Below are positions 32,376-43,864 of a DNA stretch of 64,000 nt, one piece after another. Below the pieces are notes generated by a model. That model ran no database searches, was not told where the DNA came from, and worked only from the letters and a program-made list of their open reading frames with translations. The DNA lies in assembly GCA_001792895.1 (NCBI GenBank), contig MARA01000001.1, positions 1,240,001 to 1,304,000 of the forward strand. Direction: 5' to 3'. This DNA is from Lentinus brumalis (taxonomy: Eukaryota > Basidiomycota > Agaricomycetes > Polyporales > Polyporaceae). The translations under genes and the position numbers were made by a program. How positions within the stretch are numbered: position 1 is the stretch's first letter; the number at the start of each line of letters is the position of its first letter.

Positions 32376-32958
32376 GGATGAACGCAACAACGAAGGCAAA
32401 GTGAGTTCGGAGGGAGTGATATGAGTGCGTCTAGGGGACTACTGTCTTTAAGTCAAAGCTAGCTGTGGTAGCGACAGAGCTGTGGCAAGCCGCGCCGCTG
32501 CCAGACCACTGCGCCGCAAGGCCTTTGTGCAGCACGCCACTGGGTCGAAACACGGTCACATGTCCACTGCAGCATGATGAAGAGCGAGCGATGATCATGA
32601 CCGTGCTGCGGTAAGAACGCAAGTCGTGGTAAAAGACGAAGGCGACCTGGCGCTCGCTTGTCTCCCGATGCCAGCTGGCCAACGCGCCTGAAAAGGCAGG
32701 TCACGTAGTTCAGCGCGGGGGCGGTTCGACTTCGATGCGGAGCGCGATAGATGCTGCAGAGAATTGGGGATATAAAACAGTACGAAGGCCTGACGAAAAC
32801 AGACAGCAGGTATACAGACGAGTTACGCGTCGCTTTGGGACGACACGGAATAAGAGAGGTAGTCTCGCAAAGTCTGCTACGGTACAGTAGACGTACAACC
32901 CGAATTACAGAGCTAGGCATAGTACGAAGAGCAGGTACGAGCACAGACAGTCAAGAAC
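32376..32958. other. Intergenic region between the RdRP gene and the TDP2-like gene
   Basis: Holds the RdRP promoter and the 3' end of the TDP2-like gene. No coding-like frame, TATA box or repeat was supported. Confidence 0.4.
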
Positions 32959-33867
32959 TTAGTGCCTAGTACATTCAGGACAGGTGTTTCTACTCGCCGC
33001 AACTAACTCGACGGTCGCTATGAGTCCAAAATGGTCGCTCACCCACTGTTCGGTGCCGCGCGTTTTGACCCCTCTCCCAATCACCTGCACAGGAGACCAC
33101 TGGATATGGTTACCGCAGAAGAAGATCCTATCTAGTCGCCCGACAGGGTAATGCGTCCGCGGCTGCCAACCCCACGTGTCGTCCGCGGCGGTAGGGTTCG
33201 CACACCCATCGATGAGTCCTGCACGAACATGAATGTCCTGATCTGTGGGTCCAATCATATTCATGTCGCCGCCGACCACCCCTCCGCCCGTGACCGCCTT
33301 GTCGCGCAGCAAGTCCGCAATCGCGCGAAGTTGGGCGGGGCGGGAGCGTGCTCCTTGGGGGAGCGACTCGAGGTGTGTGTTGGCAATGCGGACAACGCGG
33401 GTCTCGCTCATGGAGCCGGGGACGAACATCTCGACGTCGACGAAGAGGGCTCCCCGACCCATGGTCGTGCGATGGAACTGGAGCATCTGGGCGTTGCGCA
33501 CACGAGCATGGCGGGAGACGAGCGTGGCGAGACCGTAATGTGTTCCCCATCGCTTCGTGTTGGGCGGTGTGATCACGAAGTGCTCTTGCACCCAATCACT
33601 TCGGAAGAGAGCCTCGAAGCTCTCCTCGGTGAGTTCTTGCAGCAGGATGCAAGACGGTTTGGGACAGTACGTAAGGACCCATTCCTGCAGGTGTTCGAGA
33701 AGTCGGGCCACTCTCCGTGCAGGATTGGGAGCCGTGAAGTCGGCGTTCCATGAGATGATGCGGAGGGCGAACACGGGTATATTGCAGGACGGGTACTTGG
33801 TAGTCCACCGGCCCTCCTCGGGAGAGTATCCCTTGATGCGCAAGGGGCGTACGATGTCTTCAGTCAT
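32959..33867 (-). CDS. TDP2-like endonuclease/exonuclease/phosphatase family protein
   Basis: A single uninterrupted exon of 302 aa, starting at the ATG at 33867 (MTEDIVRPLRIKGYS). Exonuclease-endonuclease-phosphatase motifs appear in order: IISWNADF (Asn for metal), CILLQELTEES (catalytic Glu), YGLATLVSR, RIANTHLES, VVGGDMNMIGPTD (Asp-Met-Asn) and WVSDHFGLIATVE (terminal SDH). LQEL, THLES and GGDMN resemble tyrosyl-DNA phosphodiesterase 2, which removes topoisomerase II adducts from 5' DNA ends. Other members of the superfamily hydrolyse different phosphodiesters, so the substrate is inferred. Being intronless is unusual in this window, where most genes have 4-16 introns, and could reflect retroposition or simple intron loss. 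A TATATAG box lies about 130 bp upstream. Confidence 0.82.
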   Translation of the reverse strand: MTEDIVRPLRIKGYSPEEGRWTTKYPSCNIPVFALRIISWNADFTAPNPARRVARLLEHLQEWVLTYCPKPSCILLQELTEESFEALFRSDWVQEHFVITPPNTKRWGTHYGLATLVSRHARVRNAQMLQFHRTTMGRGALFVDVEMFVPGSMSETRVVRIANTHLESLPQGARSRPAQLRAIADLLRDKAVTGGGVVGGDMNMIGPTDQDIHVRAGLIDGCANPTAADDTWGWQPRTHYPVGRLDRIFFCGNHIQWSPVQVIGRGVKTRGTEQWVSDHFGLIATVELVAASRNTCPECTRH

Positions 33868-33993
33868 GTCGCAGTAGTCGTCGGAGTCAGGGGAGTCGAA
33901 GGAAGAACCGGTAGGAGATAGGGCGGGCGATGGAAGGGAACATGGAGCGTGGGGTTGAGAGGCCTGCGGAGGGTTTGCCGTAGCGGAGCCAAG

Positions 33994-34000
33994 CTATATA
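33994..34000 (-). promoter_or_regulatory. TATA box of the TDP2-like gene
   Basis: The minus strand reads TATATAG about 130 bp upstream of the ATG at 33867. Confidence 0.5.
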
Positions 34001-34804
34001 GACTCGCGCTGGTCAGCTGTGAGCTGCAGGGACGAGGCTGTCCGATACGGTGGAATGTTCGCACATCATCATCTCTATCGTTGTGCGGTTGGCTGTCGCG
34101 CTTCGCCATTGGTTCTGGGTCGGCCGTCGACTGTAGGCGGTCCAAAATTCATAGGCTCTGATGGTCCACGATTGCAATCGAGCTAACGAGCTGACGATCT
34201 GGGTGGACACGTTTCCGTGCACGATGTCGGATGAAGAGACCAGATACCTCGTGCAGGAATCAGATAAACCCAGACCTGGAAGGACCCTGGCGGAATCTCG
34301 CTGGCGCTGAGGCGAGGTTTTGGCGGCGTAGATGACGTTCACAGGATGCCTTGAGGCTGGCTCAGCGGCACATCAAGTCGCGAAGGCACAACGAAGGCAT
34401 ACTACTTCCGCCCGCGTGCCACGAAGGGTGCCACCTCCAGGTTTCAGCACACGATCACGTGGAGTGCATCAGGTTGCCTGCGTAAGTTCAAGTTGCCCAT
34501 TGTATTCGAGTATCGAACTCGACGACCGGCGTACCTGCATGGAATGTAGTCAGCAAGAGTTGAGCGAAGACTCGGAGTGACTGCACAGCCGTACCGTCTC
34601 CCTGTGCGGACCCGGACATGGGCGCCTAACCGATCCCGAGATCCCGATCGAGGATTTCGCGAGATTTTGTCAGTGGCTCACCAAGCAGCAGTTGCGGTTA
34701 CTCAGCTCTTCGCGCCCTCTTCGTGTTATACTTAAAGCTCTAGAGAGTCAAGCAGCCGGCTGAACAGCACTCACTCTCCTCTGACACTATCCGGAAAATT
34801 CAGC
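34001..34804. other. Divergent intergenic region, TDP2-like / SQT1
   Basis: About 800 bp with no convincing frame. A weak TATA-like TTATACTTAAAG lies at 34725-34736, some 75 bp before the SQT1 start. Confidence 0.4.
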
Positions 34805-36244
34805 ATGGCGGAGGAACGCGCGCAGGAGGTCCACTTCGAGGACGGTGAGGAAGGAGGCGATGGCGAGGAAGAGTTTATTGACCCGAACGACGTGCTCGCC
34901 GAGGTTGAGGACGATGGCGACATGCCCATGGATGAGGACGATGAGGCCATGTTCGAGACACACGACGGATCCTCCTTTGCCGAGGGCTCGATTGTATGGG
35001 AGGACAACTCCATCCAACACTTCCCGACTCACCAAGGCTCGGTTTTCGCGGTCACGACACATCCCACCGCTCCGCTTGCCGCGTCGGGCGGTGAAGACGA
35101 CCTGGGTTACATCTGGGATTTGACGACTGGGGATGTGGTCGTGAAGCTCACCGGGCACACGGACAGCGTGGTCGCGGTGGCGTTCAGCTCGGATGGGGAG
35201 TACCTCGCGACGGGCGGAATGGACGGGAAGGTCAGGATATGGCGGAGAGTAGGCAAGGACAACTACGAGAAATGGGAGTTCGTAACGGAGTTGACGGGTC
35301 CGGATGAGGTCATGGTGAGCTTTTTGATCGCTAGCTCAGCTGCTTTTGTCGTCGACTAATAAGGCTACTTAGTGGTTGCGATGGCATCCCAAGGGTACTG
35401 TGCTCCTTGCGGGCTCAAATGACATGACAGTATGGCTATGGCAGCGTAAGTGTTTGTGCCCAGGATTCCGCATACCTGTCACTCATCCGCATTCACAGTA
35501 CCGTCTGGTAACACCATGCAGGTGTTCGCGGGTCACACTGGTCCCGTACAATGTGGCGACTTCACACCGGACGGCAAACGCATAATCACAGCAGATGCTG
35601 AGGGTACCCTGCTCTTCTGGGATCCGCGCTCGCCGACGCCCGTTTTCAAGCTCACTCCGACCGACGCACGCTTCTCCCTTGACGGCATCACCTCTCTCGC
35701 AGTTAACCCCGCGTCAACTCTTGCAGTCGTAGGTGGAGCGTCTGGTGGCGTACGTGTGGTCAGCCTTAGCAAAGGCGAGGTGGTCGGTGCGCTTGCCGGT
35801 CACCAAGAGGGCGAGAGCGTTGAGGCTGTGGAGTTCGTCGAGCTCGCGCCAGGCAGCGCTTCTGCTGCGTCGGGCGGTGTGGTGGTAACGGGCGCAACGG
35901 ACGGCAAGGCGTGTATCTGGGATTTGAGCACGAACAGGCTGCGTGCGACGCTCGAGCACAAGGTGCGTTTTACGTGTTCTTACTGGTCGTACTTGGCGGC
36001 TGACCTGTTGGTTCTCCAGGACGCTGTTACCTCACTGCACCGTCTCCCCGCGCCCAAGGGGCATCTCATCGTCTCTGCGTCCGCTGACAAGGCGCTGCGC
36101 ACATGGGACGCTCGCACGGGGACGCTCGTGCGGGAGCACAAGGGCCACACTGGAGCTGTCCTTGGAGCGGCACTTGGTCTTGGAGGCGGTGTGGTTGTCA
36201 GCGCAGGTGACGAAGGCACATGCCTCGTCTTCGCCACTGAATAG
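34805..36244 (+). CDS. SQT1: WD40 ribosome assembly protein SQT1 (AAMP family)
   Basis: Four exons: 34805-35314, 35373-35445, 35499-35962 and 36020-36244, giving 423 aa. An acidic N-terminal tail (about 1-50, EFIDPNDVLAEVEDDGD) precedes eight WD-like blades. Clear repeats include HQGSVFAVTTHP...LGYIWDLTTGD, HTDSVVAVAFSSDGEYLATGG...VRIW, GTVLLAGSNDMTVWLWQ, HTGPVQCGDFTPDGKRIITADAEGTLLFWD and SADKALRTWDARTG. SQT1 is the dedicated chaperone of ribosomal protein uL16 (Rpl10) and works with it before 60S loading in the cytoplasm. The acidic tail and blade order match the SQT1/AAMP group. Introns are phase 0 or 1 and 53-58 nt. Only the exact blade count is uncertain. Confidence 0.9.
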
Positions 36245-38281
36245 ATGCCGGGTTCTAGAAGCGACAAGATGGCCCAATTTTATCGGTGTTCATCGCGGCG
36301 GTGACCCCGGCCTCCTCAACAGGCCTGTCCAACCAATCGTCTGCATATATGTAGGAGACAACATGTATCCCAAAAGCTGAGTTGTATGCTGACTGAGGTA
36401 TCGATATCATTATTGTTTGTTTTTTGACCAATGAACCCAGTGTACCTCAGTGGATCCCTGGAGGCCGCCAGCCTGAGTAACCTCACAACATGTGCCGTAC
36501 ATGAAGTAACCATCTCGCTATGGGCGGTTGCCATCATGTCAGTGAAGTTGAGGTATACGCTGCTCAAGCTTCGCCGGAAACCTCCTCGCCTCAAGGGACA
36601 GTCAGGCTCGATGTAAGTAGTGGCATGCAGCAGCCCCACGATGCAAAAACTACAAGGCGAATATACTCTGCCCGCGAGTCCAGACTACCAGCAAGCACTT
36701 TCGAGTCCTTGCCCTCCCTACTCTTCCGGTCGTCTGCTCACGGTCTCGTACTCACATGGCAGCCGTCTCTAGCCGCCTTCGGGTTAGTCTGCCGATGCGG
36801 ATGAGGAGGACGAAGCGGTCGTTCTCAGCGCCCGTGATCAACCCACTGCTGGCCGTGATGGACCCCGGGTCGGCTCGACCTTTCGCTTGACATATTTTGA
36901 ATTCCGTTCGAGGCACACTATCGAGCTACACCCGTCAGTTGCAGTTGACATATGGTTCGTTGCATTTCGCACGGGGCAGTGCTGAAGAGTCGCGCTGATG
37001 GCGGCGACATCAAAGTCGATGGATGAGAGGGTATGGTTTTACGAGTCAGATGAGTTCAAACTGCGCTAATGTCGTGAGTCTCCAGCCATTGTTTGCCCCC
37101 ATACATGCAAGGATATGGAGTGAACCGTATGCTCCTCGTACACGTTCACGGAGTGTAGACGGTGGAAGTTGTCGGCCAGACATCCGCTCAGTAACACTGC
37201 GGCGCCCGAGATGGGATCGCAATCAGTTCGAGCTCCTGGATGACCTGACAGTTGTGCCGGGCGGACAAGGGCGGCATTCCCTCAGGCGGCGGCATCTATC
37301 TCTCTTCTTGCCATCATACGGCCGTGGGTGCGCGGCCATATCTAGATGTGGGTGCGGGTATGTCTCTTCCTGCTTTCTCGCAGTAGCCAGTCACTCTGTA
37401 CGTATCTGGCAACTCGTTGCCCTTATCCATTTGGATACCGTCTCTGACTACCGATTTACAGGCTGTACACTGTGGTTTCTTTGGTCCAACCGGAGAAAGG
37501 GCCCCCGGTGCTACCTTGTCTGCTCTTGCCATTGTACGGCGTCGTCGGGATGGCATGATGGCTTCAAGTTCAAATTCCGATCGCAGAGCTTGATACGCCT
37601 GTGCCCGTGCCATACATCATCTCCCGAGTCTCCGACGGCCTCATAGTTTCGTACAAGAGCCGTGCCGTCAGAGCTTGTGTTACGCTGAGTTGGGCGGACC
37701 CTCCTTGCTTCCGTCCGGATGGAACTGTACGGATTTCACAAATCCTTGACATGTTCACTCAAGCAATACTCCCTTCCAGGAATCGCAACCATGGCAGCCA
37801 GCACACGGTTCGGCCCGAGACGTTGTTGTCGTCTGGCCAGCAGCGCCCAGGGGTTCGTTGACGGTTGATGCCTATCCCCACTGCCCCTCGGCACCCTTTA
37901 CAACATAGCACTGGCGAAGCGTTTCTGAAGCGCTGACGCCAGGGGCTGATGCCGCTCGGGATGAGTGTGTCCTCTCCATCAGACGATGGACTGAGGCACT
38001 AGGTGCGGGCATTGGTCCAGGAGCATGAGAGCGGGGATAAAAGGAATGTGCAATCGGCGGGGACTTCTCCAGTTTCCGCTGCCCCTCGCATTTTTCTTTT
38101 CCTTTCCCTTTCGCCGCCTGGGTGCGCGGAGCTGCTGGTTCCTTCTCCTTCTGTCGCCGTCGGAGCTGTGCTCACTTCATCTTGCCACTACTTCCTGTCT
38201 TTTTCCCCATTCACGACCCACACGTTCGCTCGGCTCCACATTCATTCACGACCGTATCCTCTACTATTCCGAATAGTCAAG
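36245..38281. other. Gene-poor 2 kb gap
   Basis: The largest non-coding stretch of the window. Frames such as 37023-37646 (plus) and 36316-36639 (minus) lack domains, repeats of fungal coding style and plausible splice joins. The last 250 bp hold the promoter of the secreted propeller gene, with a GGATAAAAGG box at 38036-38045. No transposon ends or RNA genes were seen. Confidence 0.5.
38036..38045 (+). promoter_or_regulatory. TATA-like element of the secreted propeller gene
   Basis: GGATAAAAGG lies about 240 bp before the ATG at 38282. A pyrimidine-rich leader (38070-38270) follows it, typical of well-expressed fungal genes. Confidence 0.45.
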
Positions 38282-39857
38282 ATGAAGTTCTCTGTCACGC
38301 TCCTGACCACCGTCATTACCGCCGTCTGCATTGTGTCTGCTGCCCCGCTCGCGCCGCGTGCGGGGACTGGGACGAAGAAGGCGATGGGCAAGACCCGCCT
38401 TGATGCTTCCGGAGCTGTTTACTGTGAGTTAACAAACGTCCGTACATGGATGCTTGCATCTGCTGACCAATTTTTTCAGTCCTTACGAACGAACCGGACG
38501 TGAACCGTATCATCGCTGCAAGCATCAACGCAGACGGCAGCTTGGTGAGCTCACCGAGGACAGCTGGGGTCCGTCGCTTATGTTTGTTGCAGAATCTCGA
38601 CAACGCAATTGAGACCGGTGGCCGTGGGTCCCACGGCAAATCCAGCGGTCCCGACGCACTCTTCTCCCAGGGCGCCGTGAAGGCGTCGAAGAAGGGCAAA
38701 GTCCTGGCAGCCGTTAACGTCAGTGCACGTATACCATGGTTGTTTCGATACCAGCTAACCGCCATTCGCATAGGCTGGCTCCAATACCGTTGCGTTGTTC
38801 TCGATCAACCCGAAGGAGCCCACAGACATCAAACCCCTGGGTGACGTCGTGTCCTCTGAGGGCGAGTTCCCCATCTCTGTCGCGTTCAACAGCAAAGGCA
38901 CCCAGTTCTGCGTGCTCAATGGCGGGCTTGTGAACGGCGTGAACTGCTACAACATCGACCAGAAGCTCGGGGCGGTTGCAATCGTCAACGGGCTGCGGCT
39001 GCTCACCGACGCGCTCCAGACATCAACACCGCCCGCAGGACCCGCGAACACCGCGAGCCACATCTTGTTCAGCGAGGACGACAAGCAGCTCATCGTGTCC
39101 GTCAAGGGCACTCCGGACAAGGCTGGCTTTTTTGCGGTCTGGGATGTCAATGGGGACGGCTCGCTCACCGCTGACTTCAAGAAGGTCGCGCCCGCCAAAG
39201 GCGGCCTGCTGCCGTTCGGCATGAGCGTGATCCCGGGCAAGAACGCGGTCCTCGCGACGGACGCTGGTGTCGGTTTCGACATTGTTAACCTCAAGGACAA
39301 CAGCAAGAGCTCAGTTGTCAAGATCGACGGGCAGGTCGCGACATGCTGGGCGACCCATAGTCAGGTGACGGGTAACTTCTACTTGACCGATATCGGCACG
39401 GCCATCGTTACGGAGGTCCACGTCGATGACAACCTGAAGGGCTCAATCGTCGCGGTACGTATACATGCTCTTGCGAACCTGTAGATACTGACGAACAATG
39501 CGTCTCCAGGGATACCCATTGACTCCTGGATCTGCTTTGCTCGACCTCGATATTGCTACCGTCAATGGCAAGGAGTACGTATCGGAGATTTCTCCGAATT
39601 TGCGAGCGCTGACTTGACTTGACTAGCTTCATATATGTCTTGGCTGCGAACGCGACTTCTATCGACGTTCTCTCCATCGACTCTCCTGGCCTCGCGGTGA
39701 GGCAAACTGCGCTTAACATCGCAGGTCCTACCAAGGCTGCGGGCATCACGATCAGTGCGTTGTTGCTCCACACCAGGGTCCAAGTCTGCGGTACCGACTC
39801 ACATACCCGTACACAGATGCCAACAACCTCCAAGGCCTGACGACGTTCACTCCCTAA
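38282..39857 (+). CDS. Secreted seven-bladed beta-propeller, 3-carboxymuconate-cyclase-like fold
   Basis: Seven exons: 38282-38423, 38480-38544, 38593-38718, 38774-39454, 39510-39574, 39627-39754 and 39817-39857, giving 415 aa. The signal peptide is MKFSVTLLTTVITAVCIVSA, followed by a short pro-region with a dibasic-like site (APLAPRAGTGTKK). The body has repeating blade patterns: FLTNEPDVNRIIAASINADGSL, AGSNTVALFSINPKEPTDI, FPISVAFNSKGTQFCVLNGG and LPFGMSVIPGKNAVLATDAGVGF. These match the lactonase/CMLE-like propellers that basidiomycetes secrete in numbers. No catalytic residues can be assigned by eye, so enzymatic activity is unproven. Homologues are often annotated as 3-carboxy-cis,cis-mucoante lactonizing enzyme on fold alone. 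Likely extracellular. Confidence 0.82.
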
Positions 39858-40262
39858 GTGCAACGCAGCCGACGCTCGACATGTAGCATATACCCCGTTC
39901 TTGGCGAACCATACCCCCGCAGCTACTCGTCTCCCGTGCGGTGTATAGAACCGCTCCTTCAGTAGAGAATATGTGTTTTGACGACGCTCTCCGAATGCTG
40001 TATCTCTGGCCATACTACTTACTTATTGCTACTTATATCTATTCTTTTGGGCGCAGGCGAGAACATGTGCATAGGGCCGCTCTGCAGCGTTAGGGTTTCG
40101 GGAATATATCTGGGCTTCTGTGGCTACAATACAGCGTGCTGGGATTCATTAGTCTAAAAGTAACCATAAGATACACTCGCAACCAATACACGGTGAGCAC
40201 TTCTTCCCATCCGACATACCACCCGTGTCCATACAATATGCGCCAAGCCAGTACTGTTCAAC
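39858..40262. other. Convergent intergenic region
   Basis: 3' flanks of the secreted propeller (plus) and the RhoGEF (minus). I see nothing beyond AT-richer terminator-type sequence. Confidence 0.4.
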
Positions 40263-43200
40263 TTACATCACCTCAAAGTCGTCAAACATCCCCGGCACCT
40301 CGCTCGAGCGCGTCGTCCGGATCTCCGTCGTCTCGACAAGCTCCTGGAGCGTGTCCACGACGAGACCCTGCTCTTCGCGTCCCTTCATCGCGACCAACGT
40401 CGTGAGGTCCTTGTCGGAGGTGAGCAGCCCGACGTCCACGCGCCGCATGTCGGCGCCCTCGATGACCTGGACGAGCTTGCCGGTCTGCACGGTCCGGATC
40501 TCGATGAACTCGGGCGAGAAAAGGAGGATGTGCTCGCCCCGCCAGGAATACGAGGTCGCTTTCGTCTCCCAGCGCAGGTACCCGGAGGATCGAGTCGGGA
40601 CACCGTACTTGTTCGTGTAACAGCCGAGTTCTGTGATTCACGAGGTCGAGGGTTACAGTCAGCCTCTCGTCTGGCGCTGAGAAGAACATGAAGAGCCAAA
40701 ATCGCAGCTTACCATCGTAGATGACCAAGAGCTCATCAGAATTGTCGCAGCGGACGATCCCTAGCGGCTTCGACGACGCACAGCGGGACTTCAAAGTCAT
40801 CATCGGCAGATTGTTATTGAAGTCCGCATCGCTGAAGTCGGGAATCAGCGTAGACTTCGCGCTCAGGCTCAAACTATGGGTCGGTCACTCAGCGTCAGCA
40901 ATGCACGAGAGAGACGAGTGAAAACCCCGAACTTTGTGGGATCGACGAGGGAGAGTCCCTTGTCCGAGCAAATGACGATGCGTTGTCTGAACATGATGAT
41001 GTCTAAAGTGTCCTTCGGTATGGAAACCGGCTCTCCGAACGCCCGGAAGGAGAACAACCCATTCGTGTTCCGCCTTGGGTTTATGTGCAGATCCGAGCTG
41101 TTCACGACCTCCAGCGCATACAGGTTGTACTGGAGGAAGCTCTTCGCAACGTAGAGCACTGCAGAAAGGTCAGCGAACGCGTGAGTTAGACTTGCATAGA
41201 GAACTGACCCATGGGCCTGCTCCCGACGCGCCCGGCACGGAAGAAGAGCACGTCGCCGGCTATTCGCTCCTTCGATGCCTCTGCATTCTCCGTGCTCGAG
41301 ATTCCAAGCGTGGCCCGTGCGACGAGGTCGAGCGAGTACGCGTACAAGCCCTGATCGTGGAGGACGAAGAACTTGTTCACGTCGGGGAGCGCTACGAGGC
41401 ACGTCGGGTTGTAGACGCTGAGCACTTTGCGGAAGGCCGGTTCGCCCTTCTGTGCGACGAATACTCCGGACGAGCTCGCGACAGCAACGAACTTGTGTGC
41501 AGTACTGGCTGTGATAGCGGGCAGGATTCTTGCTTCAGCGTACATAAACGCCTCACAACATATACGCACTCACAAAACTTGATCGCAGCGTTGATCCGAC
41601 CCGTGAAGTGTGCTCCGGCACCATTGAAATTGCCAGAGGTATAGGAGCTCGCCTGCTTGAAGAAGCCATCGTTGATGACATGCGTGACGAAGAACTGCGC
41701 GCCACGGTCAAACACCTGCAAAGCAGGCGCATATAGTCAGGTGGGCAGCACGCACCATGTTGCCCTCTTGCCGGTACCGGCGGATGTCCAACGCAGTGTT
41801 AAAGGCGGTGAGCCAACGGTCCCGTACCTGCTCGCTCGGCGCATATAGGGTATATCGTCTGTTCATCTTGGATGACGCGTGGTATATAGTGAAAGGGAAC
41901 ATCTGGCGATATTTCGGGCGGACACGGTCAAGGAGGCCAAGGCCGCCGTCTTCCGCCTTCTCTTTCCGGTTCTCAGGAGGGCCGTCGAACATGCCTAAGC
42001 GGAGATAATCGATGGGTATAGGCTATGTAGAAGATTCAGACGGGTCAATCGGAGAGGTACGTTGGCGGAACTCACACGTGAGACTACGTGATGTCGGGTG
42101 GGCGGATTTGCACGACCATCATTGGACCGCACGTCTGGCTTTAGCAAGAGCACTTCGGGGCTTGTCAGACTCTTCGGCGTCAGGACAAGCAGCGAGGGAC
42201 TGCATACGTACGGTAGTTGTCGAGCAGGGCAACATGCAGATCTGCCCAGTGGTAGTTCATCTCTGATTTGTACTTCCTCGACAGTCGACCTTGGTATTGC
42301 AATGACCGAGTATCGTCATACAGATCGAGATCCTGCCCGCCAGTTAGTCAAGAGTTTCGCTGTGTAAAGGAGGACATACTATAATCTCTCCCTTCTGGTA
42401 GACCAAGCTCTCACACAAGCTCCAAAACTTGACCTTCTCTTCGGCCGCCTCGATGCCCGGCTGCGTACTCCGTATAAACTCGTTAAGAATGCCAAGGATT
42501 ACCGGTATATCTTCTGCGTCTTGTGATTCCGGCTCAGTGAACTTCCTTGCATTGTCAAGAAGCAGCTGTAGGCGAGGCAAACGAGTGACCGGTCTGGAAA
42601 TGAAGGTGATGATATCGCGCTTGCGCACGCGAGGATCAAGAGAGCACTGTTGCACGAGGTACTGGTACTTCGTATTTCGGCGCATCTCTGAACGGTGGCG
42701 CATCTCTGCTATGGGGTAGTGCTTGATATACTCTTCGTAGCCTGCTAGGAACTCCAGACAATCTGGGTGCATAGGCAAGAGCAGAGTCAATAACGCTAAC
42801 AAGTTGTTTACGACCGCGGAATGCGTACTGTCGAGGATGATATCTGCAACGGTCATCACCCAGGGGTGTTGCTCGCGTTGTCGAGCAAACAACGCTGTGA
42901 GCATTTTTTGATGATGTTGCAATATCTCGTCGAAGTTGAAGAACACTTCGCGGATGAAGTTCTTGACACGAGAGCTTGGCACGGCCAGGGTGTTCATGAG
43001 AGGATCTATGAAGACCTGTTCGTATGGTTGAACACCTAGAACCGAGGACGGCACTAACAACGGACGGGTGGACGTACCTCCTTCACCAGCTCCAAGTCAG
43101 CTACATAATCCTTCTCCGACTTAATGATCTCGAACAGGATAGACTGTCGCTGGACCTCCTTCTTGTCAAGGACTTCACGAACCGACGGCGAGACTAGCCG

Positions 43201-43864
43201 GTACCACTCAGCATCTGGGAGCTCCCCAGCTTGGAACTTGCGCAGGGCCTCTTCGACGTTACTGGGACCATATAAGCAAGGGCTCGGAAATGAATGCGAA
43301 GCGGCTGACAGACACACCTGAGTTCTGTGAGTTCAGTAGACAGGTCCCTACTGATCGACTAGACCTTGATGTTTGGTTAACATGACTAGGACAGGTGGTA
43401 GAACTGCACACCTCCGGCGTGTTCTCAAAAAACGATGGTGGCCGTGAAGACTCTCCGCTTATGGAATACTGTGTTGGTGTGAGCAGACCGTCAGGGGTAA
43501 GCACCGACTCGCTCCTGCTAGTCCGGTGGGTGAAGTTGGTGCTGGTCGAGCGGTATGGTGTGCGCTGGGAGGACGAACGGTGCAACTGTGGCTCTGGGAA
43601 GGACAAGCGAGAGGTCTCATACTCGTATGCGCTCGCCGCCCTGCTGGGCGGTCGCCCCGGGACATCTAGACTAATCCGTGGACCAGGATGCGACGAGCTG
43701 AGGAGGCTTGGTGAAGATGGAGTATGCACAGTGTATACCGGGTTGCGGCGATCCGCCCAGAGGTTGATCGGCGAGAGAGACTGGTCGTGCGCCGACGGGG
43801 AAGGGTTCGAAGGGGGAGCTGCGCCAGCAGGAATGGTGACATGGGGTCGAGAACGGTGGGCCAT
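40263..43864 (-). CDS. Rho1 guanine nucleotide exchange factor, Rom1/Rom2-like (DH-PH-CNH)
   Basis: Best model: 43864-43412, 43358-43318 (41 nt), 43261-43078, 43015-42380, 42332-42208, 42160-42076, 42022-41756, 41715-41574, 41508-41209, 41158-40933, 40873-40713 and 40630-40263 (about 995 aa). It loads GTP on Rho1 for cell-wall integrity signalling at the membrane. The Ser/Pro-rich N-terminus is followed by SISRDLSTELTELSNVEEALRKFQAG. The DH domain has VQRQSILFEIIKSEKDYVADLELVKE and RPVTRLPRLQLLLDNARKFT. The PH has GMFDGPPENRKE and MFPFTIYHASSKMNRRYTLY. The C-terminal citron-homology domain has STAHKFVAVASSSGVFVA and IRTVQTGKLVQVIEG. Around 42161-42211 the join is uncertain: either a 47-nt intron (used here) or one missing base that would keep LLVLTPKSL. 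Confidence 0.88.

Noticed and set aside
37023..37646. 207-residue open frame in the gene-poor gap
   Set aside because: Composition and absence of any motif or splice support suggest chance.
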